Shown here: piece by piece, positions 44,287 to 56,693 of the stretch
Numbering within the stretch: the first letter of the stretch is position 1
Layout: each line of letters opens with the position of its first letter
Assembly: GCA_037951105.1 (NCBI GenBank)
Contig: JBAMJV010003035.1
Coordinates: 57,501 to 121,500, forward strand
Direction: 5' to 3'
Length of the DNA: 64,000 bases
Origin: Echinarachnius parma
Taxonomy: Eukaryota > Echinodermata > Echinoidea > Clypeasteroida > Echinarachniidae
The notes under the pieces: model-generated
The model's database searches: none
Told to the model about the DNA's origin: nothing
Seen by the model: the letters and a program-made list of their open reading frames with translations, nothing else
Position numbers and translations under genes: made by a program

Positions 44287-45775
44287 TTAAGTATCTTTTT
44301 ATATTTCAGGGGTAAATTATAGAATAATGTTCCTTGTGGGCCTTTCTAAAGTATGAAGTGCTCTTGCATTGCATAACAATACATGAGAAATATTTGTAAT
44401 TTTATCATGGTTTAATTTCAGTCAATTGCATTTCAAAGCCACTTGAAGTGAATGGCATCAATCAAAGTTTATGTTAGGCCATTATAAATTGTTAGTGTCC
44501 TTGTCTTCTACTCATAAGGTAATAACATAATTTGATTGTGTAACGTGAATTAATGACAAATATTTTTGTCCTGTAATGATTGATGCATGTTACTTAATTG
44601 AACTTCAATGCCATTGGTAACTAATTTTAGTACCGATGAAGTTTTCTTTTTATATACATGTATTTCAGTTTGTGTGCAACAGTTTCTGAACTAACAAATG
44701 TAGATTATTACAGATTAAACAGTTTTGAAAATCTTTTTAAAATTTCAGTGCTAAAGAAATGCAGATAAAATGAAATTGCACACCTTTTCATGACCACTGA
44801 GACCGCTTCACAATTTGTCCTGGCCTGGAAAACACTAAATTCAAATTCCATGACTTTCAAGGTTTTCCATGCCCTGTATAATCCCTGCAAAAGGACTGTA
44901 CAGAGTCAGAGGCTTGATGAAGTTCCTGGAAGGGTGTAACAGTGGCTGGAGCCCCTGACAGAGAGCTCATAAATCTATACTTACATCTGTCAGAGTAGGT
45001 GTGGAGCCAGAGTAGGTGTGACCACATGAGTAATTACATGTATACTATGGGTGGGGCTGACCTATGGTAATTAATGTCTGGAATGAATGATTGATCTGTC
45101 ATCGCTGGGGACACCACAAGCACACAAAACCCATTTTCCCCACTTCCATGGGCAGTAACACTCAAGATGACTCTCTTAATTTGCCCTGCTATCTCTAAAG
45201 TTGTAAACTTGTTTATTTATTAAATTGTCTGGCAACATTTTGTTATCATGAAAATGTTCTATTGTGGTACATGTAGGCCTATATGTACATATGTCTTTCT
45301 AATCATAACATTATTTTTGACATCCGGTGGCCCCTAATCAAGTTAAACATTAAAAACTTAATATGATATTGATCCCCGGTTGTGCAAGTAAAAGCATTAA
45401 TTAATTACATACATGTTGGTAGCCCACAGCTGAGTTATAGAGGCCCAGGCCAAAGGGCCAGTGCTAAATGTGAGCCCTGCAATAAGGATAGCTCTGCAAG
45501 TCACCTCCCTGGTTCTCAAAATAACATCTCAAATTTACCATAGCTAGCATTTTTTTTTGTTCTTTTTTGTTGTTGTTGAAATCAAGTACCCCCTGAAAAT
45601 ATTTTTTCCCCTGATCAAAATGAACAAGTAATTTTAGTATGATCTCTCCTAGCATGGACCCTGCTCCTAGTATAAATGAAGACATCATTATTTTTATTTT
45701 ACTCTTTTCATACCAGCGAGTAAGATAATGTAGCTCTCAATAAATATAAGCATTGAGCATTGAAGTATGTGCATC

Positions 45776-46075
45776 ACAGGTTGCCACTTGCCAGGTTTGC
45801 ACCCATTTAGTATACCATGTATTAACTCTATGTGAAGTATTAACTGGGTGGAAACGGGATTTCAATATTCATGTACATGTGCGATACAGGTTGCCAGGTT
45901 TGCACCCATTTAGTATACCATATATTAACTCAATGGGAAGTATTACCTGGGTGGAAACGGGATTTCAATATTCATGTACGTGTGCGATACAGGTTGCCAG
46001 GTTTGCACCCATTTAGTATACCATGTGATAACTCTATGGGAAGTATTACCTGGGTGGGAACGGGTTTACAACATC
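45776..46075. repeat. Three tandem units of about 104 bp
   Basis: Units contain CAGGTTTGCACCCATTTAGT, GGAAGTATTACCTGGGTGG and TATTCATGTACATGTGCGAT. Later pairs are over 95 percent identical, so the amplification is recent. Confidence 0.95.
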
Positions 46076-46692
46076 TTTAATCATGTTCATTTTCTGGCAC
46101 ATAGCAAGCCACAATGACTAATGAGTTTTGTGGAGGAAAATGCACCTGCTGCATGTATAGCTTTCTCTACTTCTCCTCACATGATTTCCATTTTTAAAAG
46201 AACTAAACTGTCCCAAATTAGAACGTTGAATATCACATTTCACAAAAATAGAAGGAAAATGTCATATATATCACAGACATGACGTAATGCGAGGTTTAAG
46301 AAATAGAGTTTCACAGGACATTAATAGGTTAAATAAAGGTATGAAAAACTGCAAAATGAGGCCGGTAATACCAAGCTGCCATCAAAATGGTTCCTTGAAA
46401 CTTGACTAATGAATGATACAAATATATCACTAGACTCTATGAAATCCTTCTCATCTGTCAAAATCTCATACAAGACATGTTGATAAATTGCAAGAAAATG
46501 AAGAAATTATTTAATTCTTGCGGTAAAGTTGGCAAGGAAAATCAAGATTCACTAATTCAGTTTTAGAAGCTCAAAAACTGAATCCGGTGACCCCAAACAT
46601 TTTTGTTTGCCTGAAAATAATGTTGAGTGGCCCAAGGTGCTAATTTTGAACCCTGTATATAGTTTAAATAAATAAAAGGAGCAAAGAAAAAT

Positions 46693-46763
46693 GGGTTTCG
46701 CCAGGAATCGAACCCTGAGACCTCCAGATAGCTAGACTGGTGCTCAACCATCGAGCCTCAAAG
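46693..46763 (-). mobile_element. tRNA-like SINE head or tRNA pseudogene
   Basis: On the minus strand CTCGATGGTTGAGCACCAG (A-box-like) is followed by CAGGGTTCGATTCCTGGCG (B box and T arm). The acceptor stem does not pair well and no intact anticodon arm is convincing, so it is not called a working tRNA. Confidence 0.65.
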
Positions 46764-47159
46764 ACCCTTGTATGGGGGTACTACTTCAGATTATTTTATG
46801 TTTTAATTTGGTTTAAATAAAGAACATCAGATTGGTAAAACCAAAGCAAATTATCAAATTTATCATTTTTTAGAACATGATCAGATTATCATTAAAGATT
46901 TGCAAGCATATATCTAGTGAGAAATTTCTATCAAGAGTACCAGCAGGTGATAAATGTTGTAAAAAGGGGAATATCTACATTTACCAGTCCAAATCATCCA
47001 CATCTGGAAAACAAAACATTTGATAACTCAAGAAGACAAGTAATAATGTCCCCTTTGTGATTTCCGAGAAAAAAAGGGAAAATCCCCCACTTGAGGATGA
47101 AGTGCCCTGGACATGAAAGACTGTTATCAAGGAAATGATCTCAAGAAACAGTGGCAAAC

Positions 47160-47215
47160 CAATGGGGAGAGGGGGGGGGGGGGGGGGGGGGAGGGGGGGG
47201 GGGGGGTCATGGGGG
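47160..47215. repeat. Poly-G tract
   Basis: G runs interrupted by two A, about 40 bp, with ATGGGGGACATGTGCC beyond. It matches the remnants near 10800 and 38730. Confidence 0.85.
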
Positions 47216-47225
47216 ACATGTGCCA

Positions 47226-48010
47226 CCAAATTTCTTCTCATTTAGTGATATCAAACATTTAATTATTGATATGATGAATTAATTTCTTGATATCACAGAT
47301 TCAATTCTTATAATGATCACAATTAATTTTGTTGATATATCAAGAATTAATTTTACGATATAAAACAAATTGAGAAATCATTATTTGATATGAAGAGTTA
47401 AATTGTTGATCAAGAATATCCAGAATTCAATTAGAGATATCAAGATATGTCATTTGTTGTAATCAACAGGAAATAATTTCTTATTTATCTTTAATCTTTA
47501 ATCTTTAATATCAAGAAATCATTTCTTGAAATTTCTTGATATATCAGGAATTAAAGGGACTTAGTAACATTGTCCAAGTCCTCAAAATCCAATTGGAATT
47601 ATAGCGGTTCCCTCATACCTTGTTGTATTCTTATTAACAAAAAAAGCATGGGATAGGTTTCGGTTTTTCAAATTTCCCTTTCGTTAAAAAGATATTTACG
47701 ACTGAAGTTTTTAGATGTCAAATTATCCAATGGATCGTCAGAACCGTGTACAAAGTGAGTGCAATGAGTTAGTGAATGTCACTTTGCTCATTACTCGGCC
47801 ATATAAAGTCCATTTAACTTGAAATGTTCACACAACACCCAGTGGACATATCAGATAACAACAATATATACATTGTATCAACCACTCATCACTTTTTGCA
47901 CATGTCAACAAAGTTACTAGATCCCTTTAATTCTCGATATATCACAAATTCCATTCTTGATACAATAATTCAGTTTGCGATACAGTATTAAGAATTCAAT
48001 TTGTGATAAT
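47226..48010. repeat. Degenerate TTGATATATCAAGAATTAA repeat block, split by a MITE
   Basis: Irregular 20-30 bp units built on GATATC/GATATATC half-palindromes with AATTAATT spacers at 47226-47550 and 47931-48010. MITE family 2 is inserted between the two parts. Confidence 0.8.
47555..47926. mobile_element. MITE family 2, complete copy, 372 bp
   Basis: Flanked by TTAA, with ends AGGGACTTAGTAACATTG and CAAAGTTACTAGATCCCT. It sits inside the GATATC repeat block. Other copies are at 7796 and 17487. Confidence 0.92.
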
Positions 48011-49110
48011 TATCTATAGGGATTAGTATGGTGTGAGGAGTCATGTTTGTAATAATTGTGGAAGTTTCCAGCATTATGTAGTACAAATGTAGACCAAATG
48101 GGTGTATACGATTAAAAGCAGTGAGCCTTCTAAGGATGCGTTTATTGTTAAACACGGGGGAAAAAATGGGGGCACATGGGTTCATTTTTATTCACCAGGG
48201 CTCTCTTTTTTATTTAAAAAAATCTCAATTGTATTCAAATTAATTTATGAAATTAAACTTCATCAACCCGATCAGAGTGCTACTTATGCAAATAAAATAC
48301 ATACTTTGTTGTTAACAAGTGCACTTGTTTATTCATACAATATATGCAAATTCCTATTTTGTAATTATAGCAAAAGGGAATCACTTGTTGAAGTGTTTAT
48401 GATCACACATTCACACTAAAAAATAATGTTGCATACCATAATGATGATATTTGTACTTGTTCATCTGTCAATTACTGAACAAGGATACAAATATTTTAAC
48501 TGTAAACAGGAAGACCTACAACATAGTCACTGTGGTCTCATTGCCAATTTGAGGATTTTCAGGTGACGATTGTATCAGTCACCATGGAGACATGTATGTA
48601 GTCAACTTGTGAATGTGTGATAAACATTTATAAACACTAATTAGGCAGGATTCCTTTACTATAAATAATTATAAAAGTGTGAAAATACCTAAACAAATTG
48701 CAGGGATTCACTTTTGTCCCTGGTCTCAAAATAAATTTGGGGAATTTGAGATGATTATGTCATGTAGATTCAGGGCAAATGTGTAAAACACACAAACAAA
48801 ATTTAGACAAGATTAATCCTTCTGTGGGAATGCATGAAAGCAAGCCTCCACACTACCTTTTGTTCTGACTGCCCAATCGGGCAAGAAAAATCATGAATTT
48901 TCAAATTGTCCTTGCCCAAACAAAAAATTGACTTGCCCTCTCAAAAAAAACAATGTGAAAAGGGAGAAATATTAATTGTGCAAGGTAGCTTGATATGCTT
49001 GGTGGCAAATGTATCTCTTTTTTCTAGATAAGATTTACTTGAAAGGAATTACATATATATTTGTTTGCAGATGAATATAAATGTTAGTTGCCCTAAAGAG
49101 TACCAAAGCT

Positions 49111-49650
49111 GTGACGTCATAAAAATAAAATTTTAGAATTTCTCAATTTTAACTTAATTTTCCGCAATTTAAGCATACAAAATAATGCCCAAATTAGGTT
49201 GAAATCAATTGAATATGTGATGTATTGGCTGAGATATGACCATCCGAATAAATATATTTCAATAGGAAATCACTGTTATTTTGCTCAGATGGTTCGTAAC
49301 GTTATGAACCATGGAGCAAAATAACAGTGATTTCCAGAGATGCCAACCTTCACAAACCAAAAAAAGTATTCTGAGAGGTAAAAAACAGTATTTTGAACCA
49401 AAAAAAAGTATTTTCAGAACTGCCAACCTTTAGAGGCAAAAAAAACATATTTTTTCGCGAAGCCAATTCGCGCAGCAAAAATACCCTTTAAGAGCGCGTA
49501 AATATAAAAGTTTGTTCGGTCGATCGCACCAGCGTTTGTATGAGTTTGTTCGGTTTATTTGTGTTATATTTAAAATATGTATCTGGAGTAATAGTTTATC
49601 AGGGTTCAACGTAAATTTTGTTGCCGTTTTCTGATCGTTTCTATGGTGAG

Positions 49651-49683
<33 letters not shown>

Positions 49684-49960
49684 GTTTTTTTTTTTTGTTT
49701 TTTTTTCCAAGAAAACGTATTTAATTAGTGGAAAACGTACTGCCGTATTTTGCGTGAAAAAACGTAACAAATACGGCAAAAACGGAACGGTTGGCATCTC
49801 TGGATTTCCTATTGAAATAAATTCATTCAGATGGGCATATCTCAGCCAATACTTAACATATTGGATTGATTTTCAACATTTGGACATTATTTGTTATGCT
49901 CTTTTGGAAAATGAAGTTCAAATTTGGAAATTCTAAAAAATAAGTTTTTGATGACATCAC
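49111..49960. mobile_element. Foldback element, second copy, with a nested insertion
   Basis: Same family as 43335: ends GTGACGTCATAAAA and TTTTTGATGACATCAC, centre GGTTCGTAACGTTATGAACC. The right arm is interrupted by the element at 49336-49801; it then resumes with GATTTCCTATTGAA. Confidence 0.9.
49336..49801. mobile_element. hAT-like MITE nested in the foldback arm
   Basis: Ends AGAGATGCCAACC and GGTTGGCATCTCT, with flanks TGATTTCC and GGATTTCC (a 7-8 bp target duplication). The interior has a poly-A/poly-T stretch (49651-49705). It is related to the element at 39519 and also contains an internal CAGAACTGCCAACC. Confidence 0.87.
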
Positions 49961-50183
49961 ACTAATTGACCACTCTATTGGCAACAAAACTAGTATGAAA
50001 TTTTACTTGTCTGACATACATTATTATTTGTCCCCGGCAATACGACAAGTACTAGTGTTGAGCCCTAGTGAAAGACTAACAAGATTGAAAATATTTTCTT
50101 GTCTATGGTTTTGTCAATCTGGGGATTTGGAGATATTTGTATTGGCACAGAGAAAAACATGCATTACAAAAATTACAAATAAC

Positions 50184-51174
50184 TAAGCCTGAGTCATGTC
50201 GGAATTTTTTTGTTCCGGAATCCGCCGGTGTTGTGCCGGTCGGAATCCGGTATTCCGATAAAAAAAAATCTGCCAATGAATGATACGGAACGAACACGCA
50301 CTAGAAGGTCTGCCATGGTTTCGGCAGCGCAGGCATGCAGGCCCCACGCTGCGAGACAGGCCAACTCAACTGCCTTGACCTTGCAAGCAAGTTGCACTCT
50401 TAAAAAGTGCCGAAAACGAACGAAAATGTCTCTTATTTTACTTACATGTTTGTATGGCTTTTAAAATAAATACGAGAACAATTACCTGCAAAAACAGCAA
50501 CAACAAAAATGCAAAAAAAAAAAATGCGCTGATTATATCTCAAACATTTTCTAACTCGCTCGAAACTGCATGAACTGAAGCTACAAATACAACGACACGA
50601 ATAAGTCAACACTAACTTGTATACTTTGCGTGCAGGCTATAGGGTCTATTTTCCTACGCGAGATCCATCCGCTGGGGATTTCCCCAATTCCCGGCGGATC
50701 GATCTCGCGCAAGAAAATAGACCCATAACCTGCACACAAAGTATACGAGTGATATGGCGGGCTGTGTCGGAGCATTAGTACCGATAGAGGGCGGACTGGA
50801 TGTCAACGTTTGAGAAACGTTTGATGACATGCATGACATATGGTACGGCGCAGCTAGCTCTGACTGATAGCAGCTGCATGACTGTGCGGGGCGCGCCGGG
50901 GTAGCTAGCCTAGTCGATCGTGTAGTACTCGCTAGATCGGCTTTCATATAAACGCAGCGGATTTCTTGTCGTTGTAAGTTGCATTCGACATCGTCTTTCT
51001 TGTACTTTTTTGTCATTTGTTTTCTTCTGTTAGTTTTCTACTACAAAATATGAATTTTTGAGGAAAAAGAGGTTTTCCGTGATTTTCATCGGAATACCGG
51101 AATGGAGAAAACAAAACCGGAACACGGACACACCGGACGGATTCCGGTATTCCGTCCGTTCCGACCCAGGCTTA
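50184..51174. mobile_element. hAT-like non-autonomous element, 991 bp
   Basis: A perfect 8-bp target duplication CAAATAAC (50176-50183 and 51175-51182). Ends TAAGCCTGAGTCATGTCGGA and TTCCGACCCAGGCTTA are followed by long stretches of TTCCGG/CCGGAA motifs on both sides. No transposase frame. A palindrome (50629-50745) lies inside. Confidence 0.92.
50629..50745. mobile_element. Hairpin element inside the 991-bp transposon
   Basis: Arms TATACTTTGCGTGCAGG / CCTGCACACAAAGTATA and GGGTCTATTTTC / GAAAATAGACCC, with a GC-rich centre around CCGCTGGGGATTTCCCC. Nearly complete palindrome of 117 bp. Confidence 0.85.
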
Positions 51175-51799
51175 CAAATAACAATTAAAGTGTCTACGTG
51201 TGAACAAAACAGACACAAATTTGAAAGGATTCCCTCTTGTCCATGGTCTCTAAGTTAAGTGGAGGATTTGGAAACGATGCCACGGAGATAAGTATTCCAA
51301 GCAAAGGCATGAAAAACACTTGTAAACCAAAATAAAACAAGATTATTCCTTAAGTGTAAGTGTGTGAAAAATACAAACACAAATTTGAAAGGATTCCCTT
51401 TTCAATTTGACGATTTGATCAATGATGATTCTGTTGCCAAGGAGATAAGTATTCTGAGCCAAACGTGTGAAAACACATGTAACCAAAAATAAAACAAGAT
51501 TATTATAAGAGTGAAAAACATCAACAATTAAAAAGGATTTGAAATGGTCTTAATGTCAATTTGAGGATTTTGAGATGCTGATTTGATTAATTACCATGGT
51601 ATGACGTATGAAGTTTGAATGTGTGATAAAGATGAACAATCAATTTACAGGATTCCTTTAACTTACATTGTGTGAATGTGAGAAAAACACTACAATTAAA
51701 CAAGATTACTCTTTAAAACAAGGATTTGATTCCTGATTATTCCTGAAGTGTGAAATTGTGATAAACACAACAATGTTCAGCAATTAGACAGGATTTCTT

Positions 51800-52400
51800 A
51801 TTGCACATCACAAATATATGAGTAACAAAAAGGTACATGGACAGGTAGCCTAGTAGGTGTCAAAATTTTGGCCAAAAAAGAAAAGTTCAAAAGAAAATGT
51901 ACCAACAGATGTACAGTATGACTGTAGGAATGATTATAAATGTGTACCTCTTTTGCAACTTCTAACACAAAAAAAACGGTTGGACAAAACTATCCAAATG
52001 ATTTTTCGTGGTCACAACTCGCAATCTTCGAAATTGTATTTGTAATTATTAGTGGTGTTGGTGAGTCACTCACGGGTGCACGGGTCCTGCCGAAAAATGT
52101 CGAGTCCCGGGCGCAAAAATCAATACTCCATATCCCGAAAAAAATGCAAAAGTCCCCTCTTTGAACGCCCGAGTTATCTGCCCACTGTCATTTTCTTTTC
52201 TTTCCTCTTTGTGTTCATGCACTCTGTAATTATGCTAGTTATCATTCAGTTCCTTAACTCATAAGATGCAATGTATTAAAACCTTGTTTGAAACTTTCAA
52301 AGGCATCATCTTTGTTCGTCGATCTCTTCACTTAGTTACATCTACCACACCCGCATACAGCCTGCATACCGCATGGTCTTCTGCACGTAGCATATACGGC
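51800..52400. other. Intronic stretch, nothing recognised
   Basis: It contains GTCGAGTCCCGGGCG and other GC patches near 52075-52170, but no element boundary or exon was identified. Confidence 0.4.
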
Positions 52401-52410
52401 AGTTCTGCAT

Positions 52411-52621
52411 GTGATGACACACGCAGTACCCCGGGGTACCGTTGTACCCCGGTATCTCATGTTGTGTAGCGCCATCTTGTGTCCACCCGAAGTACAGCTA
52501 TTGCGTTGTGCATGCAGTGCAGCGCACGCTTGTATGCACGCTATACCCAGGGTACAGCCCTAAAAAATAAATAATGGCGGATTTTCGTTTGGTACCCAAG
52601 GGTATCATTTATGTCATCATG
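52411..52621. mobile_element. MITE with GGTACCCCGGGGTACC subterminal motifs, copy 1
   Basis: Ends GTGATGACACACGC and TTTATGTCATCAT. It contains CAGTACCCCGGGGTACC and CGCCATCTTGTGTCCAC. It is the inverse of the copy at 61012. Confidence 0.85.
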
Positions 52622-55435
52622 TGGTTAAATCAGACTTTGACAACGATCGTTTTATTTTGGAACCAATAAAAGCTCAATTACTCAATTTCAAAGCAGTTTT
52701 GTCCCAATCTTTACATTTACATCTAAATTATGACATATTCTTTCACGTGGTAGGTGATGAAAGCATATTTTTCATTTTTTTTTTGTGTGGGGCATTTCCC
52801 AGTACTGTTATTTGGCTTTAATACTTAGCCTTGGCATCTAAAATAGATGAAGTATGGAATTAAGCTAGTGGGGTTTTATAAAAATAGACCATGGTTTACT
52901 AATTGTGCTGAATGGCAAAATATACCCTACTTTGACAATGCTGGGAGGTTTATCTAGAATATATACACAGTTATACAGGTACATGTATCTACTGTACCAA
53001 GGGGGTATCTGACCAGTAACAGTATGAAGCAAAGAACAAAAACAAATCAGGTTCCTGGTCTTGGACCTTGGAACAGATCAGGGTCTTATAGTCATTACCC
53101 AATCGGTTGATTTACACATTGTCAATGTGTGAAGGAAATGTACCCTCATCTGTACCAAGAAAAGAATCAACTGAAACCCCTACATGGACGGGAATTCCCC
53201 TGTTCTGTTTGTAATGTGAGTAATGTCCTAAATTCTGGCCAGAAATAGGATGTCTGATGTCAGCATAATATTTATAAACTTATGAACAAAATTACAGAAC
53301 TGTCAGCCTGTCAAAGTGACCGCCTGCATACAGCAGCCAACCTGCCTTGCTGTGGTGGTCATCAGAGAAAGACAATGTTAGGAACCTGTCTTTACAGGTC
53401 ACCTGTCTAAAGTGGCCAATTTTCTTTTGTTCCTAAGGTAGTCACTATACACAGGTTTGACTACATGTTATACATGTTTTAGCGACCACCTTAAATAAAA
53501 TAATTTTGTTTAAATAATAAAATCTGCCCATAGTGCTCAAATTTAGCACTGGCCTACCAGTCCGGCCAACAGGGCCACCAAGAAACAGTACATTTTGAGC
53601 CATACTTTTATTTTGACTCCCATGAATTCTTACATGTACATAATAATATGTTCATTAAATGATTCCCTTAAAGATTATGAAATCCCCATAGACTTTGGAC
53701 ATAGCCCACTAGGTTCCCATGACAAATGGTTAATATGATTTATAAATAATGCCACCAACTTCTTGGAGTTATTTTGTCTATCCCCAATTGAACACAACTT
53801 TGGGGATGCCAGTGTTAAAAAAAAATGTGGAACAAATACTGTTCTTGCCATTAAATATGTAAATGGATAGTTCAAATATTTTGTGAGTGGGGATTTCTTC
53901 TGAGGATCACCAAAATAACACAAGTAAGAACATTTTACAAGAAGAATACAGTTCTAAGAAAAAATATCAAACAAACAACAAAGTAACTATAATGGTGAAC
54001 TTGTTTTGTTTAGTCCTGAATCATTTTAACCAAAAGTATAAAAAAATGAAAAATAAATGAAGTGCGAGATAAGGTTGAGTACTACATTCATGTATTTCAA
54101 ACTTCCTTACTATCATGCATCTACATAGGTGCACTTACAGGAAGCTTTGGGTCTTTGAGTCACATTTTCGGCGCCATTGTGGCTGCAACAATCTCCCAAA
54201 TGGTCTGCAGGAATATTGAATGTCTTGTAATTCAAGAATTTGCAATGTCTGGCATACATGGAAATGAGGCATCCCTTACATTAATGTATTCTAATACATT
54301 GTAATGTATTCTAAAAACTAAAATTGTGATCTGAGTGACAAACACTTTAGCAATAATTGAAACATCATGGACAGAGGAAAATGTACAATATGCACTGGGA
54401 CTTGGCAGGGTCCACAGGGCAGTTTAGCCCCAAGAATGCCCCCTAAAATAGGTTACCTACATGTAAGTCACAGGAGAGCCCAGGGTTGTACAATACTTCT
54501 GTTCTACGTCCAGAGGTTTAATGACTGATTCTTTAAGACTGTCATGCCTGGGAATGTAGAGGGCGGTGCACACATTCATAATTGGGTTAGTTTCTGTGCA
54601 CAGCTCACAGCGCATTGCATGACAGTCAACACTGAGCCAGCATGGAATTTGTAATATTGCACCGCAGGTCTCATTTACAAATCTGAACTACCTTTAAGCT
54701 AATGTAGTGAAAATAACGGCCCGGGGGCCCATATTCATAAAACCACATAGCATATCTCCATTCTAAATCTACTTAAGATAATAAGGCTAAGTATCAATGC
54801 AGGAATTAATTTGGTTATTTTGGAGGGGCTACTTTTTCAATCTGAAGGAAATCACAAAATATTTAACATAATACCCTATGGTACTGTAACTTTAGGGGCT
54901 ACCTACTGAATTTAGGAGGATATTTTGAAAATAATGGGGCAAAATTGCCCTCAGCCCCTGTATATTTCTTACCACTAATTATGCCATAAGAGATGGTTTC
55001 AGGATTAATTCGATAAGAAGACCTTAAATGCTTACACAATGATAAAAGTTACTAATAAAACTGTATGTTACTTTAAGTAATACTTTGCCCGAACAGGCAA
55101 GAAGAACCAGGTTCGTGTGGAGGCTTGATTAAGTCAAGGTCATATTTCCAGGGTATAATTACTGTGACATATGATATTCCACCTATTACTTAGAAACAGA
55201 TTAGGGATACATTTTGAACAATAGCATTCATAATCTTTGTCAGGTGTTTCAATACAAGGACACCAACACTGGTTTGGTAGGGTTACAGTTGTCCAACAAA
55301 CTTTCAATTCCATATAAAGCCCAAACCACTTTCTTTCTAAGAATAGAAGGTCATTGACTGAGTGAGGACTGAGGATGGTTGACAGACAATTGTAATTATA
55401 CATAGCATTATCTATAATCCAAATACAGACATGGA
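52622..55435. other. Intronic AT-rich stretch
   Basis: Small GCCC-core scraps lie near 53530-53590 and 55085-55130 (TTTGCCCGAACAGGCAAG, GTGTGGAGGCTTG). A degraded repeat start, GGCCCGGGGGCCC, is at 54719. No exon recognised. Confidence 0.45.
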
Positions 55436-55444
55436 TGGAACATT

Positions 55445-55530
55445 CAGCAGGGCTCAACACTCGCACTGGCGCACTGGCCCGGCGCACTGGCCCAGCCCGC
55501 TGGCCTGGGGCCAGTGAATTTTTTTGGTAT
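55445..55530. repeat. GCCC-core repeat copy with amplified CACTGGCCC units
   Basis: It begins CAGGGCTCAACACTCGCACT and continues with repeated GCGCACTGGCCC units to GGGGCCAGTG. Confidence 0.7.
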
Positions 55531-55705
55531 TTGTGTTGGGTACTAAACACTAAACCCTTTCATTTAGAGATAGATGGCCATCAAGTATCTCTGTGAACTG
55601 CTAGAACAATCAAATTGGGTTTGGGAATCCCCACACAATGTTATTGGAATATATATGTGCCAAATTGCATTCAAGGCACACAAGGGCATAATCCACAGGG
55701 CAAAC

Positions 55706-55730
55706 GGGGGGGGGGGGGGGGGGGGGGGGA
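55706..55730. repeat. Poly-G tract
   Basis: About 24 consecutive G. Confidence 0.95.
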
Positions 55731-56509
55731 CTACATTTAGTATTTCAAATCCATGGGGCAATAGTTTGCACAGAGCTTAGATGGCACTTGCCCCTTTTGA
55801 AAATCCTATCAAATGTCAATCTGTTATTTTTTTGTATAAACTATAATAAGAGGGAATTAGAAAATAACAAACAAATCAATAAGGCTTCACAACATTTTTC
55901 CCCAAAGGAAATGCATTAAAATATAAAATGTTGATGAAAAATCATAAACTTTGGGTGAGATAGTTTTCTGAAATTATGGAAACCCTCTTTAATACTATTT
56001 TAACAATGTTGATCAATTAGTTTGGCCAATAGAGATTCATTAAGATAAAACATATTGATGAAAAATGTAAAACTTTGGGAGAGATTGTTTGTCAAATGGT
56101 AAAGAGGGCTGGAAATACAGTGTGAGTGAGCCATGTAATTAGTTTGTTTACACTTTATCTGAAAGGAAGTTCAGACCGCAAACTCCAAATGTGACACATT
56201 ATCTACTATATGTCAAAATGAAAGTGCAACTGCAATTCGTGGAAATGTGCTATTATATATAGGCAGAGCTTCATGGGTTATCTATGGTCAAGCTTGTCTA
56301 GACCATACTCCAATTGAAACAAATTTATATTATGTTTCATAACATAGATCTTCTGTTACTGTGCATAGCAGACAGTTGCAGACTATACTTGTTGAAAGAA
56401 ACACAAAATTAATACATGACACAGACAAAGACTTCTACACAGACATGGACATACATCAAAGTATATCCTCAGTAATAGATAACAGGTATATTGACGGTGT
56501 CAACAAGTT

Positions 56510-56690
56510 CAAGATTCTCTCATCATCATCCTTATCATCAATCATGATCATCATCTTTATCATCCCAATAATGATAATCATCATCTGATCATCATCGCAA
56601 AAATCTCAACCGCCAGCAACATTTTTCATTAAATAAATAATTTGTTGTCATCATCATCATCATCATCCTCTTCATCATCATCATGGGGCT
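56510..56690. repeat. (ATC)n-rich stretches next to a coding exon
   Basis: TCATCATCA arrays at 56518-56600 and 56648-56684, the second ending a few bases from the donor of the RhoGEF exon at 56694. Confidence 0.85.
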
Positions 56691-56693
56691 CAC

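Larger units (their letters stand above)
48845..50065. mobile_element. GCCC-core element or elements surrounding the foldback
   Basis: The left part has CTGCCCAATCGGGCAAG and the right end has GTACTAGTGTTGAGCCCTAG, matching the GGGCTCAACACT ends of the family. The whole may be one composite insertion; boundaries are uncertain. Confidence 0.4.
48480..51790. repeat. Degenerate satellite of about 115-bp units, broken up by insertions
   Basis: Units recur at 48480-48830, 50085-50175 and 51180-51790 with AATTTGAGGATTT, CACCATGGAGA / GCCAAGGAGATAAGTATTC, GTGTGAAAAACAC and AACAAGATTATTCCTT. The gaps are filled by GCCC-core, foldback and hAT-like elements. Confidence 0.6.

Noticed and set aside
45776-46075. 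CRISPR or coding repeat array from three 104-bp units
   Set aside because: Units are contiguous with no spacers. The open frame across them has no conserved start or splice sites.
46693-46763. A functional tRNA gene on the minus strand
   Set aside because: A and B boxes are visible but the acceptor stem does not pair and the anticodon arm is not convincing. Better seen as a SINE head or pseudogene.
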